Shown: positions 9,118 to 18,364 of the stretch, piece by piece
How positions within the stretch are numbered: the stretch's first letter is position 1
Layout: the number at the start of each line of letters is the position of its first letter
Origin: an uncultured Clostridia bacterium
GTDB taxonomy: Bacteria; Bacillota; Clostridia; Lachnospirales; Anaerotignaceae
DNA length: 64,000 nucleotides
Reading direction: 5' to 3'
Assembly (NCBI GenBank): GCA_944383885.1
Contig: CALWRF010000011.1
Span: forward strand, 1 to 64,000
Position numbers and translations under genes: made by a program
Notes under the pieces: generated by a model
What the model was told of the DNA's origin: nothing
Seen by the model: the letters and a program-made list of their open reading frames with translations, nothing else
Database searches by the model: none

Positions 9118-10527
9118 ATGAAGCTTTATAATACACTTACAAGGAAAAAAGAAGAATTTGTGCCTCAGGAAGAGGGCAAGGTAAAAATGTATGTATGCGG
9201 TCCTACAGTATACAACTACATTCATATAGGAAACGCAAGACCTTATGTTGTTTTTGATACAGTACGCCGTTATCTTGAGTACAAAGGATATGATGTAACA
9301 TATATCCAGAATTTTACTGATGTTGATGATAAAATAATTAAAAAAGCAAATGAAGAACACTCCAGCATGGAGGAAGTTTCCAACAGATATATAAAGGAAG
9401 CTTTTACAGATGCCGACGGACTTAATGTAGAGCGCGCCACACATCACCCAAGAGTTACTGAAGAAATGGATAATATTATAGAAATGATAAAAACTCTTGT
9501 TGATAAAGGCTACGCTTATGTAAATGACGGAACTGTCTATTATGACACAAAAAGATTTCCTGAGTACGGCAAGCTTTCCAAAAAGAATCTTGATGAGCTT
9601 ATAGAAGGCGCCAGTGAGAGAGTTGACAAAGACGATGCAAAAAGAAATACAACTGACTTTGTACTTTGGAAACCTTTTAAACCAGGTGAACCAAAATGGG
9701 ATTCCCCTTGGGGACAGGGAAGACCGGGATGGCACATTGAATGCTCTGTAATGGCTAAAAAGTACCTTGGCGATACTATAGATATTCATGCCGGCGGGGA
9801 GGACCTTATATTCCCTCACCATGAAAACGAAATAGCTCAAAGTGAAGCGGCTAATGGAAAACCTTTTGCAAAATACTGGCTTCATAACGGCTTCATAATG
9901 GTTAATAACGAAAAAATGTCTAAATCAGCAGGAAACTTTTTTACTGTAAGAGAAATAGCCGCTGAGTTCCCTTATGAAGTTATAAGATTCTTTATACTTA
10001 ACGGACATTACAGAAGCCCGCTTAATTTCAGCCGTGAGCTTATGCAGGCATGCCAGAACGGACTTGAGAGAATTAAAAACTGCAATACCGACTTACAGCA
10101 TTATATAGATAACAGTGCGGATTCAGCTCTTAAAGACAATGAAAAAGAGCTTTTAAAAGAGCTTGATAAATTTAGAGTTCAGTTTGAAGCAGCAATGGAC
10201 GATGACTTTAATACAGCTGACGCTATTTCGGCAATTTATGAGCTTGTAAGATTTATAAATAAGAGTATTAAAGACAATGTTTCAAAAGAATTTGCTGTAA
10301 AAGAAATGGAAATGTTAGGAAAGCTTTGCGGCGTTCTTGGAATCAATAAGGAAAAAGAAAAAGTTGAGGACGAAGATACAGCGCTTATTGAAGAACTTAT
10401 AGCTAAAAGAACAGAAGCTAAAAAGAATAAAAACTTTGCGGAAGCTGACGCTATAAGGGATAAGCTTACTGAAATGGGTGTTACAATTAAAGATACACGC
10501 CAGGGTGTTCAGTGGTTCAGGAGCTGA
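9118..10527 (+). CDS. cysS: Cysteine--tRNA ligase
   Basis: Class I synthetase that charges tRNA-Cys. 469 residues. The HIGH-type motif is IHIGNARP, inside CGPTVYNYIHIGNARPYV, whose Cys is a zinc ligand; the KMSKS motif is at about residues 266-270 (NEKMSKSAGNFF). The zinc site is completed by the WHIECSVMA and GEDLIFPHHENE regions. AAAAGGAG (9102-9109) fits ATG 9118; the GTG at 9109 overlaps the ribosome site. Pairing it with cysE under a Cys T-box couples cysteine supply to its use. Confidence 0.97.
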   Translation: MKLYNTLTRKKEEFVPQEEGKVKMYVCGPTVYNYIHIGNARPYVVFDTVRRYLEYKGYDVTYIQNFTDVDDKIIKKANEEHSSMEEVSNRYIKEAFTDADGLNVERATHHPRVTEEMDNIIEMIKTLVDKGYAYVNDGTVYYDTKRFPEYGKLSKKNLDELIEGASERVDKDDAKRNTTDFVLWKPFKPGEPKWDSPWGQGRPGWHIECSVMAKKYLGDTIDIHAGGEDLIFPHHENEIAQSEAANGKPFAKYWLHNGFIMVNNEKMSKSAGNFFTVREIAAEFPYEVIRFFILNGHYRSPLNFSRELMQACQNGLERIKNCNTDLQHYIDNSADSALKDNEKELLKELDKFRVQFEAAMDDDFNTADAISAIYELVRFINKSIKDNVSKEFAVKEMEMLGKLCGVLGINKEKEKVEDEDTALIEELIAKRTEAKKNKNFAEADAIRDKLTEMGVTIKDTRQGVQWFRS

Positions 10528-10531
10528 GATT

Positions 10532-10951
10532 TTGAGCGAGTTAAACTACATTTTAGACGGATTTAAAGAAATTAAAGTTAGGGAACTTTCGCCTTTGGTA
10601 TTGGCTTATATCGGCGACGCTTTTTTTGAAATTTTAGCCCGCACAATGACTGTTTCAAATGGAAATGCGCCGGTCAATGTCCTCCATAAAAAAAACAGCA
10701 ATATTGTAAAAGCTAAAACTCAGGCGGAAATCTATTTTAAAATAGAAGGATTGCTTACTGATGAAGAACTTAATATAATGAAGAGGGGTCGGAATGCTAA
10801 GAGCTTTACATCGCCTAAAAATGCTGATATTACCGATTACAGGCATGCTACCGGTCTTGAGGCGCTTTTTGGTTATCTCTATTTGGAAAGAAAAGCAGAC
10901 AGAGCTGTTGAGTTGTTTAAAGCCGGGCTTGATATAGAAAAAGGAGAATAA
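10532..10951 (+). CDS. mrnC: Mini-ribonuclease 3
   Basis: A 139-residue RNase III-like endonuclease without the double-stranded RNA-binding domain, which matures 23S rRNA precursor ends in Bacillus. The RNase III signature is ELSPLVLAYIGDAFFEILAR with the acidic metal ligands, and the second half has SFTSPKNADITDYRHATGLEALFGYLYL. I start it at TTG 10532, with AGGAG at 10519-10523 inside the end of cysS and only 4 bases between the cysS stop and this start. It is a conserved neighbour of cysS and rlmB. Confidence 0.9.
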   Translation: MSELNYILDGFKEIKVRELSPLVLAYIGDAFFEILARTMTVSNGNAPVNVLHKKNSNIVKAKTQAEIYFKIEGLLTDEELNIMKRGRNAKSFTSPKNADITDYRHATGLEALFGYLYLERKADRAVELFKAGLDIEKGE

Positions 10952-10953
10952 AT

Positions 10954-11718
10954 GTGTATAAAAATACCGATGAAAAAGTTTTTAACGAAAACCAAGTAGA
11001 GGGCAGGAACGCCGTGCTTGAGGTTTTTAAAAGCGGACGTGATATAGAAAAAATTATTGTTGCAAAAGGTAATACAGAAGGAACTATAAGGCGTATTATG
11101 GCTATGGCGGCAGATAAAGGCGTAGTGCTTCAGCAGGTGGAAAGAAAGCGCCTTGACGAAATGAGCCAGACAAAAAATCATCAGGGGGTTATAGCCATTG
11201 TATCTTCCCACAGCTATGTTGAGGTTGAAGATATACTTGAAAAAGCCAGAAGCAAGGGAAAAGACCCTTTTATAATAATACTTGATGAAATTACAGACCC
11301 ACATAATTTTGGCGCTATATTAAGAACAGCAGATGCAGCATGTGCAGACGGAGTTATAATATCCAAAAGGCGTTCTGTAGGTCTTACGGCAACTGTTGCC
11401 AAAACATCTGCCGGGGCCATAGAGTATGTGCCGGTTGCAAAGGTAACAAATATAGCAAATACTATTGAGGATTTAAAAAAAGCCGGTTTATGGATAGCAT
11501 GTACTGATATGGACGGAAAAAGCTATTTTGACTCTGACCTTAAAGGACCTATTGCCATTGTTATAGGCAGTGAAGGCAACGGTGTAAGCCGGCTTGTTAA
11601 GGAAAAATGCGATTTTACGGTTTCCATACCGATGTATGGTCAAATTTCCTCACTCAATGCTTCGGTAGCGGCAGCTTTATTTATGTATGAAGTTGTCCGC
11701 CAAAGAGGCAACGGCTGA
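10954..11718 (+). CDS. rlmB: 23S rRNA (guanosine(2251)-2'-O)-methyltransferase RlmB
   Basis: SpoU/TrmH-family 2'-O-ribose methyltransferase. The 254 residues have an N-terminal substrate-binding domain opening with VEGRNAVLEVFKSGRDIEK, and the knotted SPOUT catalytic domain with its three motifs: DPHNFGAILRTADA, IVIGSEGNGVSRLVKE and SLNASVAAALFMYEVVRQR. The GTG start at 10954 has AAGGAG at 10941-10946; an ATG at 10952 is out of frame. Members of this subfamily methylate G2251 of 23S rRNA, and this is the standard call for this gene position between mrnC and the NYN nuclease gene. Confidence 0.93.
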   Translation: MYKNTDEKVFNENQVEGRNAVLEVFKSGRDIEKIIVAKGNTEGTIRRIMAMAADKGVVLQQVERKRLDEMSQTKNHQGVIAIVSSHSYVEVEDILEKARSKGKDPFIIILDEITDPHNFGAILRTADAACADGVIISKRRSVGLTATVAKTSAGAIEYVPVAKVTNIANTIEDLKKAGLWIACTDMDGKSYFDSDLKGPIAIVIGSEGNGVSRLVKEKCDFTVSIPMYGQISSLNASVAAALFMYEVVRQRGNG

Positions 11719-11732
11719 AATGAGGGATTTAC

Positions 11733-12251
11733 TTGAAAAGGGAATACCTACTTGTAGACGGTTATAATATAATACACGCGTGGGACGAGCTTTTGGATTT
11801 ATCCCAGGTAAGCCTTGAAAGTGCAAGGCACAAACTAATGGACATAATGAGCAATTATCAGGGCTTTAAAAGCAATTTATGCGTTATAGTTGTTTTTGAC
11901 GGTTATCTTGTAAAAGGAAACATAGGCACTGCTTTTGAGTATAACAATATATATGTTGTTTATACTAAAGAGGCGGAAACAGCCGACCACTATATAGAAA
12001 AGACTGTTAATAAAATGCCAAAGGAATGTAAAATACGTGTAGCTACATCAGACGGACTGGAGCAGCTTATAATACTTGGAAACGGCGCCAGCAGAATGTC
12101 TGCCCGTGAGCTTAAACTGGAAATTAAAGATGCTGAAAAAACAATGCGTGAGGAATTTATAGAAAATAAGCCGCCTAAAAACAACCTTCTTATGGATAAC
12201 CTTGATGAGCATACAAGGAACTTGCTTGAGATTATGCGCAGGCAGAAATGA
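11733..12251 (+). CDS. rae1: YacP-like NYN domain endoribonuclease (Rae1-like)
   Basis: A 172-residue PIN/NYN-type protein. Acidic active-site segments are visible: LLVDGYNIIHAWDEL at the N-terminus, VVFDGYLV, the ETADHYIEKTV helix and VATSDGLEQLIILGNGASRMSARELKLEI. The Bacillus homologue YacP/Rae1 enters the ribosomal A site and cleaves mRNA. The TTG start at 11733 follows TGAGGG. It lies 14 bases after rlmB and overlaps the first possible ATG of sigH, matching the order found in Bacillus. Family is secure; the ribosome-dependent role is by homology. Confidence 0.88.
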   Translation: MKREYLLVDGYNIIHAWDELLDLSQVSLESARHKLMDIMSNYQGFKSNLCVIVVFDGYLVKGNIGTAFEYNNIYVVYTKEAETADHYIEKTVNKMPKECKIRVATSDGLEQLIILGNGASRMSARELKLEIKDAEKTMREEFIENKPPKNNLLMDNLDEHTRNLLEIMRRQK

Positions 12252-12262
12252 TAGGAGAAATA

Positions 12263-12889
12263 ATGAGTGAAGAACAGTATCAGCAGTATAGTGATGAGGA
12301 TTTAATAAATTTTGTGCGAAACGGCGATGAAACTGCACAGGACTTTCTGCTTAATAAATATAAAACCATAGTTAAGACAAAGGCAAGGGCATATTTTTTA
12401 ATGGGTGCCGACCGTGAAGATATTATTCAGGAAGGCATGATAGGTCTGTATAAAGCTATAAGGGATTATCAGCCGGATAAGAATGCGGCTTTTAAAAGCT
12501 TTGCAGACCTTTGCATTAACAGGCAGATAATAACGGCTATTAAAACAGCAAGCAGGCAGAAGCATATACCGCTTAACTCATCAATATCACTTAATAAACA
12601 GGTTTACGGCAGTGATGAGGAAGAAACATATATGGACTTTTTAAAAACTGAAGAAGCCACAAGCCCTGAAGCAATATTTATAGGCATAGAGAACAAAAAC
12701 TTTATTCTGGACCAGTTCTCAAAGGCTCTGAGTTCTTTTGAGTCAAAGGTTTTAAGCCTTTATTTACAGGGTAAAAGCTACAGCAAAATTGCCGAAATTA
12801 CAGGCAAGCCTGAAAAATCAATAGATAATGCCCTTCAAAGGGTTAAAAAGAAAACAGAAAAATTCATGCATCAGGCACAGGCGGAGTAA
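12263..12889 (+). CDS. sigH: RNA polymerase sigma factor SigH (Spo0H)
   Basis: A 208-residue sigma-70 family factor. Region 2 includes LLNKYKTIVKTKARAYFLMG and DREDIIQEGMIGLYKAIRDY (core binding and -10 recognition); region 4 has the helix-turn-helix SYSKIAEITGKPEKSIDNALQRVKKK. SigH drives early sporulation and transition-phase genes in Bacilli and Clostridia. ATG 12263 is chosen over ATG 12248 because AGGAG (12253-12257) is 5 bases upstream. The position after rae1 is the canonical one, but here the usual rpmG-secE-nusG do not follow. Confidence 0.93.
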   Translation: MSEEQYQQYSDEDLINFVRNGDETAQDFLLNKYKTIVKTKARAYFLMGADREDIIQEGMIGLYKAIRDYQPDKNAAFKSFADLCINRQIITAIKTASRQKHIPLNSSISLNKQVYGSDEEETYMDFLKTEEATSPEAIFIGIENKNFILDQFSKALSSFESKVLSLYLQGKSYSKIAEITGKPEKSIDNALQRVKKKTEKFMHQAQAE

Positions 12890-12909
12890 TTTCCGTTTGT
12901 GCTTTTTTA
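12875..12909 (+). terminator. Intrinsic terminator overlapping the sigH 3' end
   Basis: GCACAGGCGGA (12875-12885) pairs with TCCGTTTGTGC (12892-12902) with two wobbles, then TTTTTT. The 5' arm encodes the last residues of SigH. Confidence 0.85.
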
Positions 12910-12927
12910 TTTAAGGAGATGAAAATA

Positions 12928-13881
12928 ATGTATTTTCTGTGTTTTAATAAGTCTGTTCAGGGAATGTTAAAAATAAATTGCTGTGGAAAAAAATTAAAAG
13001 GCAGTATGACAAATTATGGAATAATAGGCATAATAAAAAGTGAAAATAAGGCAGAAAATAATTTTAGTGAACATGAAATATATGAAAACTTTAAAGAAGA
13101 AGCAGAATATGAAGAACCATTGTTTGATATAAGTTCAAGAAATGTGCTTTGTTTGCCGCTTAATCTTTCTGTAGGTAATATTGAGGAAGATTTTTTTGCA
13201 GAAAACAGCGTGAGAAAACAGAATTTTATTAAAAGGCATTCTGAATTTTTATCTGGAAGTATTGCAACCAAGGAACAGCTTGTAAAATCAGCCCAAGAAG
13301 ATTGGGAAAATGCAGTTAATGATTATAATACTCTTTTGAATTTGAAAAAAGGCGAAAAGGTGTTTGTTTGGATAGATTACAGCTGCGACAGCTTATGTTC
13401 TCTTTTATTTGCGGCAGATGTTCTGAAATATAGTAATATAGAATTTGAGGCTGTTTTTGTGCCAAGATATAAAGAGCAAATTAACGGTACGGTTATGGAC
13501 TCTGTAGACTGGGGAGAATTTGACTATAATGATTTAAAGAATAATTTGTTTAACAGAAGGATATTTACTAAAAACGAGTTAAACGCTCTGTCTTTAAAAT
13601 GGTCTGAGCTTAAAAGGGAAAATTCTGATTTAAGAGTATTTTTAAACGGCAGAATAATAAGTGCTGCCAAAAGTTTTTATGACAGTTTTATACTTAACTG
13701 CTTGAAGCAGGGAGAAACAAAAGCAGGAAATGTTTTGGCAAAAATGATTCCTATTTGTGCTGATGATTGGTTTATATTCAAGAGAATAAGTTATTTGATA
13801 AGTGTAGGAAGAATAGTTTTAGTAAAAAAAGATGATGATTATTTTGGAGATTCTGTAATAAAATTATCTGAAAACATATAA
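12928..13881 (+). CDS. DUF1835/DUF3658-like protein of unknown function
   Basis: A 317-residue protein, probably cytoplasmic. The middle (about 140-200) resembles DUF1835 (GEKVFVWIDYSCDSLCSLLF). The C-terminal part resembles DUF3658: a Trp-containing LKWSELKRENSDLRVFLNG, then SFYDSFIL, a glycine/lysine stretch, and DDWFIFKRISYLISVGRIVLV. The N-terminal 45 residues, with two Cys in CCGK, are not recognised. AAGGAG (12913-12918) fits ATG 12928 better than the adjacent ATG 12919. It lies just after the sigH terminator, with no partner genes. The domain calls rest on pattern resemblance only; function is unknown. Confidence 0.6.
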   Translation: MYFLCFNKSVQGMLKINCCGKKLKGSMTNYGIIGIIKSENKAENNFSEHEIYENFKEEAEYEEPLFDISSRNVLCLPLNLSVGNIEEDFFAENSVRKQNFIKRHSEFLSGSIATKEQLVKSAQEDWENAVNDYNTLLNLKKGEKVFVWIDYSCDSLCSLLFAADVLKYSNIEFEAVFVPRYKEQINGTVMDSVDWGEFDYNDLKNNLFNRRIFTKNELNALSLKWSELKRENSDLRVFLNGRIISAAKSFYDSFILNCLKQGETKAGNVLAKMIPICADDWFIFKRISYLISVGRIVLVKKDDDYFGDSVIKLSENI

Positions 13882-13934
13882 TTTTTATTTAATATATATA
13901 AAAATAATTATAAAAATTTATTATAATTGTACGA

Positions 13935-14032
13935 TTTGACTAAAAACTGCTTTATTTTATTTAGTTTACATAAAATATATTAAATTTTGACTAAATTTCT
14001 TTCGTTTTTAAGTCAAAAAGTTTACATAAAAT
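13935..14032 (+). repeat. Imperfect direct repeat upstream of clpB
   Basis: TTTGACTAAA occurs at 13935-13944 and 13986-13995, and GTTTACATAAAAT at 13964-13976 and 14020-14032, making two imperfect units about 50-56 bases apart in a very AT-rich stretch directly upstream of the CIRCE promoter. Confidence 0.6.
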
Positions 14033-14046
14033 TTTTGAATTTTTTG

Positions 14047-14085
14047 TTAGCACTCATTGACAACGAGTGCTAACAGTGATATAAT
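14047..14085 (+). promoter_or_regulatory. CIRCE operator overlapping a sigma-A promoter (clpB)
   Basis: A perfect CIRCE inverted repeat: TTAGCACTC (14047-14055), nine bases, GAGTGCTAA (14065-14073), the binding site of the heat-shock repressor HrcA. The nine-base spacer contains the -35 TTGACA (14057-14062); after 17 bases comes TATAAT (14080-14085). HrcA binding would directly occlude RNA polymerase. The leader to the clpB start is about 70 bases. Confidence 0.95.
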
Positions 14086-14162
14086 CCTTTTTGTCAGATG
14101 AAATAGATGTTAATACATATAATATATGTTAACTATACACCACTTAGAAAGGATTGGTGCTT

Positions 14163-16745
14163 ATGAATACACAGAAATATACGCAGAAATCTCTTGAGGC
14201 TGTTCAAAGTGCTCAGAGTGCGGCTTTAGAACATAAAAATACACAAATCGACCAGCAGCATTTGCTTTATGGTCTTTTAACTCAGTCAGACGGTCTTATT
14301 CCACAGATGCTGGTTAAAATGAACGTAAGTGTAAACGGTCTTCTTAATGACTGTGAAAGAGAAATTAAAAATCTTCCTTATGGTTCAGGAAACGGACAGC
14401 TTTATCTTTCTGGAGAACTTAACATGGTTCTGGAACAGGCTGAAAAGATGGCTGAAAATATGAAAGATGATTTTGTTTCAGTTGAGCATATATTTATGGC
14501 TCTTATTAACAGCCCTAACGATGCCGTTAAACGTCTTTTCAAAAAATACAATATTACAAAAGACGAATTTATGAAACAGCTTAAAGCTGTCCGCGGCAAC
14601 GCAAGGGTTACAAGCGAAAACCCTGAAAATACTTATGATGCTCTTAATAAATACGGCTACGACCTTGTAGAAAGGGCAAGGAGCAAAAAGCTTGACCCTG
14701 TTATAGGTCGTGACGATGAAATAAGAAACGTAATAAGGATACTTTCAAGGAAAACAAAGAATAACCCTGTTTTAATAGGTGAGCCTGGTGTTGGTAAAAC
14801 AGCTATTGCTGAGGGTCTTGCTGAAAGAATAGTAAGTGAAGATGTTCCTAACAGTTTAAAGGACAAAACTATATTTGCCCTTGATATGGGTTCCCTTATA
14901 GCAGGCGCTAAGTACAGAGGCGAATTTGAGGAAAGGCTTAAAGCCGTTTTAAATGAAGTTAAAAAGAGTGAAGGTAAAATTATACTTTTCATAGATGAGC
15001 TTCATACAATAGTAGGCGCCGGAAAATCAGACGGAGCTATGGATGCAGGCAACCTTCTTAAACCAATGCTTGCCCGTGGTGAACTTCATTGTATAGGCGC
15101 AACGACTCTTAACGAGTATAAGCAGTATATTGAAAAAGACGCTGCACTTGAAAGACGTTTCCAGCCGGTAATGGTTGCAGAGCCGACAGTAGAAGATACG
15201 GTTGCGATACTGCGTGGTCTTAAAGAGAGATACGAGGTTTATCATGGAGTTAAAATACAAGACCAGGCTATAATTGCCGCAGCAACACTTTCCAACAGAT
15301 ATATAACAGACAGATTCCTTCCTGATAAGGCGATAGACCTTATTGATGAGGCTTGCGCCATGATTAGGACTGAAATTGACTCAATGCCTACAGAGCTTGA
15401 TGTTATAAGAAGAAAAATTATTCAGCATGAAATTGAGGAAGCTGCCCTTAAAAAAGAAAACGACAAGATTTCAGTTGAACATCTTGCAGAAATTCAGAAA
15501 GAGCTTGCAGAGTTAAGAGAACAATTTAATGCCCTTAAAGCTAAATGGGAAAACGAAAAGACATCAATTGATAAGGTTCAGAAGTTAAAGAGCCAGATTG
15601 AGCAGACAAATGCCGAAATTGAAATGGCTGAAAGAAAATATGACCTTAACAAGGCGGCAGAGCTTAAGTACGGCAAACTCCCTCAGCTTCAGAAAGAACT
15701 TAAAGCTGCTGAGGAAGAAAGCGGCGAAGAGGCTAAAAATTCACTTTTAAGAAATAAAGTAACAGAAGAAGAAATAGCTAAAATTATAGAGCGCTGGACT
15801 GGCATTCCTGTAGCAAAGCTTGTTGAAAGTGAAAGGGAAAAACTTATCCACATGGGTGATATACTTCATAAAAGGGTAGTTGGTCAGGATGAAGCTGTTA
15901 CAAAAGTTTCGGAAGCAATATTAAGAAGCCGTGCCGGAATACAGAACCCTAACAGACCTATAGGTTCGTTTATGTTCCTTGGACCAACTGGTGTTGGTAA
16001 AACAGAACTTGCAAAAGCCCTTGCCGAAAGTCTTTTTGATGATGAAAAGAACATTATCCGTATTGATATGACTGAATATATGGAGAAATTCTCAGTGTCA
16101 AGACTTATAGGAGCTCCTCCGGGATATGTAGGTTACGAGGAAGGCGGTCAGCTTACAGAAGCTGTTGCAAGAAGACCTTATTCAGTAGTGCTTTTTGATG
16201 AAGTTGAAAAAGCTCATCCAGATGTATTTAATATTCTTCTTCAGGTACTTGATGATGGAAGAATTACGGATTCACAGGGCAGGACGGTAGATTTTAAGAA
16301 TACTATTATAATTCTTACATCTAACCTTGGTTCCCAAGAGCTGCTTGACGGCATAGAGGCAAATGGTGAAATAAGTCAGGAAGCGAAAGACAAAGTTGAC
16401 ATTCTTTTGAAACACTCATTCAGACCGGAGTTCCTTAACAGGCTTGATGAGATTGTAATGTTTAAACCTCTTACAAAAGAGAATGTTACATCTATTGTTG
16501 ACCTTCTTATTGCAGACCTTAACAGACGTCTTAAAGACAAACAGCTTACATGCGTTGTTACAGATGAGGCGAAGAAGTTTATTGTTGATAACGGATATGA
16601 TATGATTTATGGCGCAAGACCATTAAAGAGATATATCCAGCAGTATGTTGAAACACTTATCGCTAAGAAGATAATAGGCGATGATGTAGCTCCGGGCACA
16701 ACACTTACTGTAGGTGTAAACTCAAATCAGCTTGTAGTTGAGTAA
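14163..16745 (+). CDS. clpB: ATP-dependent chaperone ClpB
   Basis: Hexameric AAA+ disaggregase that works with DnaK to rescue aggregated proteins. 860 residues, the usual length. In order: the N domain with two Clp-N repeats (1-145), AAA-1 with Walker [18 protein letters not shown], the long coiled-coil middle domain (about 400-520, Lys/Glu rich), and AAA-2 with Walker [17 protein letters not shown] and Walker [17 protein letters not shown]. The middle domain separates it from ClpC and ClpA. ATG 14163 has AGAAAGGA upstream; TTG 14154 overlaps that site. Regulation by HrcA is read from the CIRCE element. It is a monocistronic unit. Confidence 0.97.
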   Translation: MNTQKYTQKSLEAVQSAQSAALEHKNTQIDQQHLLYGLLTQSDGLIPQMLVKMNVSVNGLLNDCEREIKNLPYGSGNGQLYLSGELNMVLEQAEKMAENMKDDFVSVEHIFMALINSPNDAVKRLFKKYNITKDEFMKQLKAVRGNARVTSENPENTYDALNKYGYDLVERARSKKLDPVIGRDDEIRNVIRILSRKTKNNPVLIGEPGVGKTAIAEGLAERIVSEDVPNSLKDKTIFALDMGSLIAGAKYRGEFEERLKAVLNEVKKSEGKIILFIDELHTIVGAGKSDGAMDAGNLLKPMLARGELHCIGATTLNEYKQYIEKDAALERRFQPVMVAEPTVEDTVAILRGLKERYEVYHGVKIQDQAIIAAATLSNRYITDRFLPDKAIDLIDEACAMIRTEIDSMPTELDVIRRKIIQHEIEEAALKKENDKISVEHLAEIQKELAELREQFNALKAKWENEKTSIDKVQKLKSQIEQTNAEIEMAERKYDLNKAAELKYGKLPQLQKELKAAEEESGEEAKNSLLRNKVTEEEIAKIIERWTGIPVAKLVESEREKLIHMGDILHKRVVGQDEAVTKVSEAILRSRAGIQNPNRPIGSFMFLGPTGVGKTELAKALAESLFDDEKNIIRIDMTEYMEKFSVSRLIGAPPGYVGYEEGGQLTEAVARRPYSVVLFDEVEKAHPDVFNILLQVLDDGRITDSQGRTVDFKNTIIILTSNLGSQELLDGIEANGEISQEAKDKVDILLKHSFRPEFLNRLDEIVMFKPLTKENVTSIVDLLIADLNRRLKDKQLTCVVTDEAKKFIVDNGYDMIYGARPLKRYIQQYVETLIAKKIIGDDVAPGTTLTVGVNSNQLVVE

Positions 16746-16791
16746 TTAAACAAGTGCCATACTTATGGCTGAATATAAATTAAATTGAATT

Positions 16792-16837
16792 AAACAGCAG
16801 TCTTTAATTAATAATATAATTGGAGGCTGCTGTTTTT
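16792..16837 (+). terminator. Intrinsic terminator after clpB
   Basis: AAACAGCAGTC (16792-16802) pairs with GGCTGCTGTTT (16825-16835) across an AT loop, followed by T residues. Confidence 0.8.
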
Positions 16838-16924
16838 ATGTTATGTAACATAATAATGCATGTAATATTAAGCCATAAATAAACAACAGCATAAAAATAA
16901 AGTGTAATTTAGTATTTAATGTGT

Positions 16925-16964
16925 TATAATACTAAAATACGGGATTAATTAACAAATATCCCGT
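16925..16964 (+). promoter_or_regulatory. Putative -10 and 5'-leader hairpin of the MATE gene
   Basis: TATAAT at 16925-16930 lacks a clear -35. An inverted repeat ACGGGAT (16939-16945) / ATCCCGT (16958-16964) starts about 9 bases after it, so it would form at the 5' end of the transcript or serve as a repressor operator. Confidence 0.4.
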
Positions 16965-16995
16965 TATTATTTTGTATATATGCAGGCAGGTTATT

Positions 16996-18306
16996 ATGGA
17001 CATATTAAATGATGATATTAAAAAATTATATTTTAAGTTTCTTATACCAACAATATTTTCTACTCTTGTAACATCTATATATATTTTAGGCGACGCTGTT
17101 ATAATAGGTCGGTTTATTAATGATAAAGCAATGGCGGCATTAAATATCATAACGCCCATATTCTCGCTTTTTTACGGCACAGGATACCTTTTGGGCGTTG
17201 GCGGCGCAGTTATGATGTCAGCGGCTTTTGGTGAAAAAAAGATTAAAAAAGGTCAGAGCTATTTTACTGTTTCGGTATTGTTTGGAGTAGTATTTTCTGT
17301 AATTTATGCGTTAATATTGCTTGCTTTTTTTAGACCAATTATGTATTTTATTGGCGCCAGTGATGAAATATATGGTTATGTAAGCCAGTACGGGTATATA
17401 TTTGTAAGCGGTGCACCGCTTTTTATATTTTCGTCTATGCTTCAGGTTTTTGTAAGAAACGATATGTCGCCCAAAAAAGCAATGTTTGGCGTAATAGCAG
17501 GCGGAATTGCAAATGTAGTATTGGATTATATTTTTATTGTGCCTTTTGATATGGGCATTGCTGGAGGCGCTTGGGCAACACTTGCCGGAAGTGTATTATC
17601 TTTAGCCGTTTATTTCACTCACTTTTTGACTAAAAACAATCGGCTGAAACTGTTTTTTGGAGAAATTAATTTAAACAATATAAGCCGTGTTTTTAAATGC
17701 GGATTTCCTAATTTTTTTATAGAAATTTCAAACGCGGTTGTTATAAGTCTTTTTAATATTCAGCTTAGAAACACAATAGGTTTTGTAGGCATAACGGCTT
17801 ACGGGATTGTGGAAAATTCTTATCTTGTTGTTAATTCTCTTTCAAACGGAATATCACAGACTGCCCAGCCGCTTATTGCCTCTAATTACAGCGCGAAAAA
17901 TAACGAAAGGGTGTCATCTGTATTTAGAGCAGGTCTGATTACATCAGTTATAATATCTGTTGCAGTTACACTTTTTGGTGAACTAAATCCAGAATTTATT
18001 ATAAACCTGTTTGTTAATGCTGATGATGAGCTTATGGGCATTGCTGTAACAGCAATAAGGATATATTTTATATCTTTTCTTATGGCTGTAAGCAATATTT
18101 ATATAAGCGGATGCTTCCAGGCTGTTATGAAAAGCGGTTATTCAATGCGTATCTGCATATTAAGAGGGCTTGTTTTGTCATCTGTTTTTGTAACTGTTTT
18201 TCCGATATTTTTTGGAAGCAATGGCATTTGGTACGTTATGCCATGCGTTGAGCTTTTGACGCTTATTTATGCCGTCTGCTGTGTTAAGCTTAAAATTAAA
18301 TTGTAA
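16996..18306 (+). CDS. MATE family efflux transporter
   Basis: A 436-residue, roughly 12-helix membrane protein of the multidrug and toxin extrusion family, which exports cationic drugs or metabolites using Na+ or H+. It opens with the helix-1 pattern KLYFKFLIPTIFSTLVTSIYILGDAVIIGRFI and contains YGTGYLLGVGGAVMMSAAFGEK in the family-typical position after helix 2; the second half repeats the layout. ATG 16996 follows AGGCAGG, and an upstream TTG at 16972 is less likely. No specific substrate can be assigned. A second, only moderately similar MATE gene lies on the minus strand past galE. Confidence 0.88.
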   Translation: MDILNDDIKKLYFKFLIPTIFSTLVTSIYILGDAVIIGRFINDKAMAALNIITPIFSLFYGTGYLLGVGGAVMMSAAFGEKKIKKGQSYFTVSVLFGVVFSVIYALILLAFFRPIMYFIGASDEIYGYVSQYGYIFVSGAPLFIFSSMLQVFVRNDMSPKKAMFGVIAGGIANVVLDYIFIVPFDMGIAGGAWATLAGSVLSLAVYFTHFLTKNNRLKLFFGEINLNNISRVFKCGFPNFFIEISNAVVISLFNIQLRNTIGFVGITAYGIVENSYLVVNSLSNGISQTAQPLIASNYSAKNNERVSSVFRAGLITSVIISVAVTLFGELNPEFIINLFVNADDELMGIAVTAIRIYFISFLMAVSNIYISGCFQAVMKSGYSMRICILRGLVLSSVFVTVFPIFFGSNGIWYVMPCVELLTLIYAVCCVKLKIKL

Positions 18307-18364
18307 AATAATTATAAATGATGTAAAATTTTAGTTATTATATATAATAATGGGGGATATGTAA

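Noticed and set aside
9100-9885. A 261-codon open frame on the minus strand opposite cysS
   Set aside because: It mirrors the codon pattern of a strongly conserved gene, has no ribosome site, and its translation is a Phe/Ser/Ile-rich composition typical of antisense frames.
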